A stretch of DNA of 11,668 bases, taken from Methanoculleus sp. (lineage in GTDB: Archaea; Halobacteriota; Methanomicrobia; Methanomicrobiales; Methanoculleaceae). The DNA lies in NCBI GenBank assembly GCA_023230425.1, contig JALNXI010000037.1, positions 1-11,668 of the forward strand, written 5' to 3'. The notes under the pieces are model-generated. The model saw only the letters and a program-made list of their open reading frames with translations, made no database searches and was not told the DNA's origin. Shown here piece after piece: positions 1 through 5,201 of this stretch. Position numbers and translations under genes: made by a program. How positions within the stretch are numbered: the first letter of the stretch is position 1; each line of letters begins with the position of its first letter.

Positions 1-222
1 CTTCCCGCACCGGAGACGGCTACCGTCCTCGAACGTCGGGGTGGAGGTGTCTATGGCATCGGGGCAGAACGGACAGCCGTCACGGGATGAGGGCATGGCA
101 GGAGCGGTGTCGATCTGCCGTTCGACCCGGGCGGGGCTGATCCGGCAACGGATACCGGTGAGGGACTCCCGGCGGTACTGGAGGATCCCCCGCTCTGTCC
201 GGATCTCATGGATGGTGAACAT
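1..222 (-). CDS. GalT-like nucleotidyltransferase, N-terminal part (runs off left edge)
   Basis: This is an open frame of 74 codons starting at the ATG at 222-220 and still open at base 1, so only the N-terminus is visible. It begins MFTIHEIRTERGILQYRR and contains a CPFC motif at residues 50-53, followed by a short acidic segment (TFEDGSRLRCGK). In galactose-1-phosphate uridylyltransferases (GalT, HIT superfamily) a CxxC in this N-terminal position supplies zinc ligands, and the layout here fits that. The active-site HPH motif would lie outside the window, so the function is not proven. A TATA-like element at 254-262 sits about 36 bp upstream of the start, suggesting a very short leader. Codon use is GC-rich like the neighbours. 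An alternative is another zinc-binding protein with a CxxC knuckle. I am fairly sure it is a gene and moderately sure of the family. Confidence 0.62.
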   Translation of the reverse strand, partial: MFTIHEIRTERGILQYRRESLTGIRCRISPARVERQIDTAPAMPSSRDGCPFCPDAIDTSTPTFEDGSRLRCGK

Positions 223-253
223 GGCCCTTCGTACTCCGATTGGCGCGCCGACT

Positions 254-262
254 GTATAAAAC
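254..262 (-). promoter_or_regulatory. Putative TATA box of the GalT-like gene
   Basis: On the minus strand the sequence reads GTTTTATAC. Its centre is about 36 bp upstream of the ATG at 222, so transcription would start near 232 with a leader of roughly 10 nt. No Shine-Dalgarno sequence is obvious in that leader. Identified by pattern only. Confidence 0.45.
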
Positions 263-380
263 CCTGTCCGGATTGCCGGTGATACGGCCCGAAGGCTCCG
301 GCGGGGCGTGAAGCGCCCGTGAGAACCGGGGATACCTGCAGGCCCATCCGCACGAGTTATTCGGCGGTGCCGTTCGAGAC

Positions 381-387
381 AAAAAAA
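381..387 (-). terminator. Oligo-T tract after mer
   Basis: Seven consecutive T on the minus strand, 20 nt past the mer stop codon. Archaeal RNA polymerase terminates at U-rich runs without needing a hairpin, so this is a good candidate terminator. No strong stem precedes it. Confidence 0.45.
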
Positions 388-407
388 GTGATGAGTGTTT
401 TCCTGCC

Positions 408-1400
408 TTACACAATGTACTTGCCGAGCAGGCGGATGGAGGTGGTCATGTCGGGGCCGAGGGGCGAGCCGAAGATGATCTGGGTAACTCCAGCCTTTGT
501 GAGGTCTTCGCACTTCTGCTTGACCATGTCAGGGGTTCCGGCAATGGTGAAGGCGTCGATCTCCTTGTCGCCGACGAGTCCGCCGACGGTCTTGAAGTCA
601 AAGCGTCCGAGGGCTTCCTTGATCTTCGCAACGTTGTTCATGTCGAGTCCGTGGCGCTGGAGAATCGGGGGAGGAGATCCTGCGGCGATGAACGCGGCCA
701 CAATCTTTGCGGCGTTCCGGGCCTTCTTCTCATCTCTGTCGATGGACATGGCAGTGTAGGCACCGACGTCGAACTTCTTCTTGCCGACCTTCTCCATCGC
801 CTGCTTGATGATCGGGATGGCGATCTCGAAGTCCTTGGGGTTCGAGGCGTTGATAAGGGCTCCCTCACCGATCTCACCAGCGAGTTCGAGCATCTTGGGT
901 CCCTGGGCACCGATGTAGACCGGGATGCCCTTCTTGCCGGGCAGGGTGACACCGGTCAGCTTGGCGCCGTCGTAGTCGAAGAACTCCATATTTCCGGTCT
1001 TCTGGGCTTCCTCACCGGCGAGGAGTTTCTTGATCTGGACGACACCCTCCCTCAGGCGGGCGACGGGCTTTGCGGGGTCGATGGCGAGCTTCGGGAGCGT
1101 CGAGAGGTCACCGGGTCCGATACCGAGGACGGCACGTCCGTCGGAGATCTCGTTTAAGGTAGCCATAAAGGATGCAATGGCTGCCGGGGTGTCGGTGAAC
1201 GTGTTCATGATACCGGGCCCCATCTTGATCGAGTCGGTGTTTGCCGCGATCATGGCGAGGGTCGGGTAGGCATGGCGGTTGTTGTAGTGGTTGGTGATCC
1301 AAGCGTAATCGATATCCTTCGACTCTGCAAGCTTGGTGTAATTCACCACCTGCTTGACGTTGACTGATCCGGGCACAAATTCAATTCCATATGTAGTCAA
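408..1400 (-). CDS. mer: 5,10-methylenetetrahydromethanopterin reductase (F420-dependent)
   Basis: Mer catalyses the reversible reduction of methylene-H4MPT to methyl-H4MPT with reduced coenzyme F420. It is a cytoplasmic step of methanogenesis from CO2 and formate. The product is 330 aa, the usual length, and is collinear with the bacterial luciferase-like (LLM) F420 family. It starts TTYGIEFVPG, where the conserved Glu7 lies in the stretch proposed to act at the active site. It continues through AWITNHYNNRHAYPTLA, the glycine-rich VLGIGPGD and the GIPVYIGAQGPKMLELAGEIGEG block. The start is TTG (1400-1398), not ATG. No in-frame alternative exists upstream before a stop, and a GAGGTG Shine-Dalgarno lies 8 nt away. 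It has its own TATA box and appears monocistronic. It is divergent from the FtsZ-like gene and is not linked to other methanogenesis genes here. Confidence 0.97.
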   Translation of the reverse strand: MTTYGIEFVPGSVNVKQVVNYTKLAESKDIDYAWITNHYNNRHAYPTLAMIAANTDSIKMGPGIMNTFTDTPAAIASFMATLNEISDGRAVLGIGPGDLSTLPKLAIDPAKPVARLREGVVQIKKLLAGEEAQKTGNMEFFDYDGAKLTGVTLPGKKGIPVYIGAQGPKMLELAGEIGEGALINASNPKDFEIAIPIIKQAMEKVGKKKFDVGAYTAMSIDRDEKKARNAAKIVAAFIAAGSPPPILQRHGLDMNNVAKIKEALGRFDFKTVGGLVGDKEIDAFTIAGTPDMVKQKCEDLTKAGVTQIIFGSPLGPDMTTSIRLLGKYIV

Positions 1401-1408
1401 GGCTAATA

Positions 1409-1414
1409 CACCTC
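1409..1414 (-). promoter_or_regulatory. Shine-Dalgarno site that fixes the TTG start of mer
   Basis: GAGGTG on the minus strand, complementary to the CACCTC of archaeal 16S rRNA 3' ends and 8 nt before the TTG at 1400. It decides the start, because the frame has a stop (TGA) just upstream and no nearby in-frame ATG. Confidence 0.75.
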
Positions 1415-1437
1415 ATTGAGTAGTTACGTGCAGAGAG

Positions 1438-1449
1438 ATATATATATTA
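1438..1449 (-). promoter_or_regulatory. TATA box of mer
   Basis: An alternating TA run (minus strand TAATATATATAT), preceded by an A-rich stretch that could be the BRE. With its centre near 1444, transcription should start near 1417. That gives a leader of about 17 nt containing the Shine-Dalgarno at 1414-1409. Confidence 0.65.
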
Positions 1450-1587
1450 TCATTTTGTGTTCGCCAAACGACACGTACCGCACAGGTAGTGCAAAACGGA
1501 GAGATGTAACGAGTTCTCCAGGGCATTCCAGGAATCTCCTCTTTTGTCTCACAACGGGCTCCAGCAGGATGAGATCGAACCGGAAGG

Positions 1588-1597
1588 TTAAAATATA
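1588..1597 (+). promoter_or_regulatory. Candidate TATA box upstream of the FtsZ-like gene
   Basis: TTAAAATATA on the plus strand after a purine-rich GGAAGG stretch that could be the BRE. Transcription would start near 1620, leaving a leader of about 135 nt before the ATG at 1758. A second, weaker candidate, GAAATGTATA at 1641-1650, would give a leader of about 85 nt. Which one is used cannot be told from the sequence. Confidence 0.4.
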
Positions 1598-1757
1598 CCA
1601 TTCTTATGAACTGATGCGCTCCCGGCCCCGGGGATGTACAGAAATGTATATGTCCGTCCGCCCACATACTCATCAGTAGTTTCGGGGATATGCGCGCTTT
1701 TTTCCAGCGGCAATGGTCACTCCGAGCATGCGAAGGTTCAGGAGACAGGGAGTATAC

Positions 1758-3662
1758 ATGCGAGTGCTGGCGATCGGGTTGGGTGGCGCCGGGTCACGGG
1801 TTGTGGATAACCTCTACGACCACGACCGGCGAAGCAAAGTCTGCTGCATGAGTGTGGTAGCAATTGACATCGACCCGAACTCTCTTGTGCAGCTCCGATA
1901 CCTCCCGGACCCCGCGAGGGTCTTCTTTCCGCGGATCGATGTCATGGACCCCGACGACATCACGAACGTGATCGATATCGAGGAGGTGATGACCCGGATC
2001 CAGGGTATGGATACGATGGAGATCGACGCCATCCTGCTCTGTTGCGGACTCGGGGGCAGCGTCATCGATATCGTGCCGCTCATCACGGAAGAACTCCGGA
2101 AGTCCTATGTGGAGCCGATCTTCGCTCTCGCCATCCTGCCGTGCCTGAACGAGGGGAAGCGAGTCTCAGCCAGGGCCGCCGACGACCTCGATATGCTCCA
2201 GGAACTTGCCGATGCCGTCATCCTCTTCGACAACGAGACCTGGTCGCAGAAGATCAGGGCGGCCGCAGCTGCGGGCGAGAGGGAGAACGCCGGCATCATG
2301 GACCAGCTGCGCCGGGACCCGCTCTCCCGGGAACTCAACCCAAGGACCCACTACAGTATGCTCAACGAGCGGATCGCTCGCCAGATCGGTCTTCTTCTTC
2401 GCGCAGGTGAGTTCAACGAGTCCGGGATCGATGCCGCCGAGGTCGTCCTGGATGCCGGGGAGGTCCTCAACACCCTGAAAGGGAACGGTTTCGTCGCGGT
2501 CGGCTACGCTGCCGAGCGCCTGCCGGCCGGGGGGTGGCTGGACCGCATCTACCGGCGACGGTCGCTGAAGTATTTTATCCAGGGCTCACAGGAGAAGGCG
2601 GCCAGGATAGTCTCGCTCGCCAAGAAAGCAGTCTACGAAGAGATATCGGTCCCCTGCGACCTAACAAGCGCCGACAAGGCGCTGGTGCTGATCGCGGGCC
2701 CTTCAGCCGAACTCTCGATGAAGGGGTTTCAGACCGTCAGGAAATGGATCGACCGGAACATTGCCGGTCTCGAGATGCGGTCCGGTGACTACCCGGTGAA
2801 GAACACATCGTTTGTCGGGATCATCATCGTGCTCTCGGGGCTCGCGAACGTCCCCCGCGTCGAGGATCTCCAGGAGATCCGGGCCGAGTACAGGCTTGAA
2901 TGCGAGGAAGAAGCACTGAAGGCTGAAGAGGAGGAGCGGCTGCGCGAGGAGGCAGCCCGGGCAGCTGAGACCGGGGTTCCGGAAGAGGAAGATGTCCCGG
3001 AGTTCGCCTCCCCCTTTGAGTCAGCGTATCTGGAAGAGAGTGGCTATATGGCAGAACCGTCTACAGCAGAGAAGGATGAGATGATCGTGCTCCCGGGCAG
3101 CGGCGAGAGCGGTCCGAGGAGCAGGGATGACACCATCGATATGCTCCCGAGAGCCGAGAAAAACCAGGATGACGGCGCCGTCATCCTTCCCCCAAAGCAG
3201 GGGGGAAGAGAGATTGACCTCACCGGGTCCGCCTCGGTCACCTCGTCTATGCCTGCACCGAAGAACTCCGTCTTTGGTCCGAAGGGGATCAGCATCGAGA
3301 AGACCGCCCCGAAAGACGATGCGGCACTCTACTCCGCATCCATACGGCCAGTACAGCGCCCGAACGACGGGCCGCTCACCGGCGACACGGTCGCACTCGA
3401 CCGCGGGATGCGGCGGCCGAGCGACGGCATCCTCGATGAGCCCGACCTCCATATGCGCGAGGCGGCCCCCGTGCCGAAGGATAGCCTCCTGGACCAGACC
3501 GGCCGGGGGTTCGGCCGCGGGGGCCCCCGCCCGAAGGAGGTTGACCCCTCGCGCGGGAGGCTCGCTGTGATCGACGCGACCGAACGATCAAAGAGCCGAA
3601 AAGATGAGGAGAAGAAACCGGAAGGCGACACGGACGATGGCGGGATCACCTGGATCCGGTAG
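1758..3662 (+). CDS. Non-canonical FtsZ/tubulin-superfamily protein with long disordered tail
   Basis: The product is 634 aa from the ATG at 1758. GGGAG lies 5-6 nt upstream, and the family-typical MRVLAIGLGGAGSRVVDNL begins here, so the open frame's ATG at 1713 is disfavoured. The core (about 1-370) has the glycine loop GLGGAG (7-12), AIDIDP (35-40), a degenerate tubulin signature loop CCGLGGSVID (95-104) without the usual GTGTG, LPCLNEGKR (128-135), the FDN guanine-side segment with Asn159, and a T7-like GIDAAE (223-228) keeping Asp225 with Glu228 for the second Asp. This points to a nucleotide-binding, possibly polymerising, cytoskeletal protein outside the FtsZ1/FtsZ2 groups, perhaps FtsZl1-like. 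Residues 375-405 are Glu-rich and helical. From 405 to the end the tail is low-complexity and disordered, with short repeated motifs, ending DGGITWIR. The gene stands alone and converges on nrpR with a 17-bp overlap. It is probably not the main division FtsZ. Confidence 0.82.
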   Translation: MRVLAIGLGGAGSRVVDNLYDHDRRSKVCCMSVVAIDIDPNSLVQLRYLPDPARVFFPRIDVMDPDDITNVIDIEEVMTRIQGMDTMEIDAILLCCGLGGSVIDIVPLITEELRKSYVEPIFALAILPCLNEGKRVSARAADDLDMLQELADAVILFDNETWSQKIRAAAAAGERENAGIMDQLRRDPLSRELNPRTHYSMLNERIARQIGLLLRAGEFNESGIDAAEVVLDAGEVLNTLKGNGFVAVGYAAERLPAGGWLDRIYRRRSLKYFIQGSQEKAARIVSLAKKAVYEEISVPCDLTSADKALVLIAGPSAELSMKGFQTVRKWIDRNIAGLEMRSGDYPVKNTSFVGIIIVLSGLANVPRVEDLQEIRAEYRLECEEEALKAEEEERLREEAARAAETGVPEEEDVPEFASPFESAYLEESGYMAEPSTAEKDEMIVLPGSGESGPRSRDDTIDMLPRAEKNQDDGAVILPPKQGGREIDLTGSASVTSSMPAPKNSVFGPKGISIEKTAPKDDAALYSASIRPVQRPNDGPLTGDTVALDRGMRRPSDGILDEPDLHMREAAPVPKDSLLDQTGRGFGRGGPRPKEVDPSRGRLAVIDATERSKSRKDEEKKPEGDTDDGGITWIR

Positions 3663-4614
3663 CGTCCGCTATTTTTTCGAATGGTATGGTCCCGGCGCCG
3701 ATATCGGTTCTGACGACGTAGCCCTTCTCAATTGCGTTTCCCACCATGTTCATACCGGAAAACGCGACGACGGATAGCCGGTAGGGATGCTTTGGGAGGT
3801 TGAACTCCCCGATGCCTCCTCCGGCGGGGAAGCTGAACCCCCACTCCACCATCAGGCCGGCGGCCTCCTCCACCTGATCCCGCGCGGCCGCAGGCACCGC
3901 GCGGACGTTTGCGAGCACTACACCGGCCCGGGACGTCACCAGTCGGTTGATCGAGGTGAGTCCGGCGGATATGAAGAGATGGAGCGGGTCGACCGACGTC
4001 CCCCGGTAGCCGATGAGGTCGAGGAACCCGGCAGAACCATCGTCGTCGACGGCAATCCTGCCGGCATACTCAAGCCTCGCCGGTATACCCATCTTCTGGA
4101 GGACGCCGTCCAGGGTGACGCTGCAGGCCGTCATGATCCCGACCTGGCCGTCGGGTATGCGGGGATCCGAATCGACGATCCGGTAGGTGTCGAGGAGCCC
4201 GTAGCCAGCTTCGGCCACCTCATCGAAGGCTGCTGTGACACCCGGAAGGTCCTCCTCCCGCACGAAGGAGAGGTTGTAGGCGACGTTTCCCGTGCCGACC
4301 ACCGGGTCGAAGGTGCTCTGGAACGCGAGCCGTTCGAGCCTCGATATGATGAAGCCGATCCGCTCGTCGACGAGGGCGCTCTCGCTCTCTGCGGTCCCCG
4401 CCTCGGTGAGGATGCGTCCCCGGTTCCCGACCTTCTCCGTAAACCCCATCTCGTCGAGGTACTGGAGGTAGTACTGGACGGCGCGGTCGCTCAAGATGAA
4501 ACCCCGCTCGGCCATCCTCTCGCTCAACCTCTTCGCACCCAGGGGTTCGTGTGACTCCGCGAGGATCCGCAGGATCTCAAGATATTTCCGTTCCGAACGT
4601 ACGGCCGGGCTCAT
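3646..4614 (-). CDS. nrpR: NrpR-type nitrogen-responsive transcriptional repressor (one NrpR domain)
   Basis: NrpR represses nitrogen-assimilation genes (nif, glnA, amt) in methanogens and is released by 2-oxoglutarate when nitrogen is scarce. Residues 7-72 form a winged helix (RKYLEILRILAESHEPLGAK then LSDRAVQYYLQYLDEMGF). Residues 84-315 are a single NrpR effector domain (formerly DUF128), with GIMTACSVTLDGVLQKMGIP (159-178), a glycine-rich turn IGYRGTSVDPLHLFI and KHPYRLSVVAFSGMNMVGNA near the end. Methanococcus NrpR is much longer with two effector domains. The 322-aa form with helix and one domain resembles NrpRI of Methanosarcina, which works with a separate helix-less NrpRII; none is in this window. 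The ATG (4614-4612) overlaps the stop of the upstream dut gene as ATGA, so the two are translationally coupled. I saw no GGAA-N6-TTCC operator within the window. Confidence 0.9.
   Translation of the reverse strand: MSPAVRSERKYLEILRILAESHEPLGAKRLSERMAERGFILSDRAVQYYLQYLDEMGFTEKVGNRGRILTEAGTAESESALVDERIGFIISRLERLAFQSTFDPVVGTGNVAYNLSFVREEDLPGVTAAFDEVAEAGYGLLDTYRIVDSDPRIPDGQVGIMTACSVTLDGVLQKMGIPARLEYAGRIAVDDDGSAGFLDLIGYRGTSVDPLHLFISAGLTSINRLVTSRAGVVLANVRAVPAAARDQVEEAAGLMVEWGFSFPAGGGIGEFNLPKHPYRLSVVAFSGMNMVGNAIEKGYVVRTDIGAGTIPFEKIADATGSR
3672..3677 (+). terminator. T6 tract terminating the FtsZ-like gene, inside nrpR
   Basis: Six T on the plus strand, 9 nt past the FtsZ-like stop codon. The same bases encode Glu-Lys-Ile near the NrpR C-terminus on the other strand, so the terminator is embedded in antisense coding sequence. 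No matching T-run follows the nrpR stop on the minus strand. Confidence 0.4.
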
Positions 4615-5036
4615 CGTGTCTGCACCGCACCAACACTGTCCTGATACCTGCCCTGGTAGAGCCGTTCGCCGTTCTGCACTTCCTGGAGGATCATCTGCAC
4701 GATTCGATCGCCTTCAGCGAGGGTTATGGGTTCCGGACCCATGTTCGTCAGGCAGAGGGTCAGCTGCCCGCGGAACCCCGGATCTACGAACCCGCCGCCG
4801 AGGAGGACGCCCCGGCGGGCGAGCGAGGAGCGGCACCGGAGGGTTGCCGCAAGGTCGGCGGGGAGTTCCACCCGCTCGATTGAGGGGACGAGGGTGCACG
4901 CGCCGTGCGGGAGCGCGGTCTCCCGGGCTGCTCTGAGATCGTAGGATGCGGGCTGCTGGGATGCGCTGTGGTACGGCTCGATGACGAGATCGCCGTCCTC
5001 ACGCCTGCGAATGATTTCGCTGGATGAGAGGATCAT
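4611..5036 (-). CDS. dut: dUTPase / dCTP-deaminase-family protein (archaeal dUTPase type)
   Basis: This is a 141-aa member of the trimeric dUTPase/Dcd fold, which keeps uracil out of DNA by hydrolysing dUTP to dUMP. Motifs in order are PASYDLRA (29-36), RSSLARRGV (69-77), GGFVDPGFRG (81-90), GDRIVQM (109-115) and a C-terminal YQGRYQDS (127-134). In dCTP deaminases the strand after the DPGF motif carries a catalytic Glu (TLEL). Here it reads TLCL, with Cys95 (codon TGC confirmed in the DNA), so deamination of dCTP is unlikely and dUTPase is the better call. It is shorter than Dcd enzymes (about 190-200 aa) and matches short archaeal dUTPases. The ATG at 5036 is chosen because the family starts MILSSSEII and a TATA element lies about 30 bp upstream, implying a leaderless mRNA. 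It is the first gene of an operon with nrpR. Confidence 0.88.
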   Translation of the reverse strand: MILSSSEIIRRREDGDLVIEPYHSASQQPASYDLRAARETALPHGACTLVPSIERVELPADLAATLRCRSSLARRGVLLGGGFVDPGFRGQLTLCLTNMGPEPITLAEGDRIVQMILQEVQNGERLYQGRYQDSVGAVQTR

Positions 5037-5061
5037 TGTATAGTGTACTGACATAAAAACG

Positions 5062-5069
5062 CTTAATAA
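5062..5069. promoter_or_regulatory. Shared TATA element for tRNA-Arg (+) and dut-nrpR (-)
   Basis: CTTAATAA on the plus strand reads TTATTAAG on the minus strand; the core is nearly palindromic. Its centre (about 5066) lies 26 bp before the tRNA 5' end at 5092 and about 27 bp before a start near 5039, just ahead of the dut ATG at 5036. Both distances fit archaeal TATA-to-start spacing. Confidence 0.5.
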
Positions 5070-5082
5070 CTTATGATAGAAA

Positions 5083-5102
5083 CCCATGAGGGGACTCATG
5101 GG
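5083..5102. repeat. 8-bp perfect inverted repeat across the tRNA 5' end
   Basis: The arms CCCATGAG (5083-5090) and CTCATGGG (5095-5102) flank GGGA. The right arm contains most of the 5' strand of the tRNA acceptor stem and the start of the D-arm. In a transcript that includes the leader, this hairpin would compete with the acceptor stem; as DNA it could be a binding site. Confidence 0.7.
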
Positions 5103-5163
5103 GTAGGGGACATCCTTTTGGGCTTCGAACCCAAGGACGCGGGTTCAATTCCCGCTGAGTCCG
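5092..5163 (+). tRNA. tRNA-Arg (anticodon TCG)
   Basis: Seventy-two bases fold as a standard cloverleaf. The acceptor stem GGACTCA/TGAGTCC pairs perfectly and the discriminator is G5163. The D-arm contains GGGGTAGGGGACATCC, and the anticodon stem TTGGG/CCCAA encloses the loop CTTCGAA. The T-arm stem GCGGG/CCCGC encloses TTCAATT. The anticodon TCG (5125-5127) with T at position 33 reads CGA and probably other CGN codons. No intron is visible and CCA is not encoded, so it must be added after transcription. Confidence 0.92.
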
Positions 5164-5193
5164 TCAATTCTTTCGGGTGCGTCCTGTGCATCC

Positions 5194-5199
5194 AAAAAA
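5194..5199 (-). terminator. Oligo-T tract after the downstream vWA protein gene
   Basis: Six T on the minus strand, 2 nt past the TAA at 5204-5202. It lies in the 38-bp gap before the convergent tRNA, so it is well placed to stop transcription running antisense into the tRNA. Confidence 0.45.
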
Positions 5200-5201
5200 T
5201 G

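Larger units (their letters stand above)
1401..1757. other. Divergent intergenic region between mer and the FtsZ-like gene
   Basis: These 357 bp contain no convincing gene; the short open frames on both strands lack family resemblance and oppose each other. The left end holds the mer promoter and Shine-Dalgarno, and the right part holds candidate promoters for the FtsZ-like gene. A small perfect inverted repeat (ATTCC-A-GGAAT, 1525-1535) lies between the two promoters and might be an operator, but five base pairs are weak evidence. No RNA gene was recognised. Confidence 0.6.

Noticed and set aside
319..1157. Plus-strand open frames opposite mer
   Set aside because: They are antisense shadows of a confidently identified gene and show no family resemblance.
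1525..1535. NrpR operator in the mer/FtsZ-like intergenic region
   Set aside because: ATTCC-A-GGAAT is in the wrong order and spacing for the known GGAA-N6-TTCC operator.
1713..1757. Upstream ATG start of the FtsZ-like gene adding 15 residues
   Set aside because: The extra peptide (MVTPSMRRFRRQGVY) does not fit the family, whose proteins begin directly at the glycine-loop strand. The ATG at 1758 has a GGGAG sequence just upstream.
5092..5201. Integration site or genomic island boundary at the tRNA-Arg 3' end
   Set aside because: I found no second copy of the tRNA 3' end in the window, and no integrase. The possible far boundary may lie outside, but nothing here supports it.
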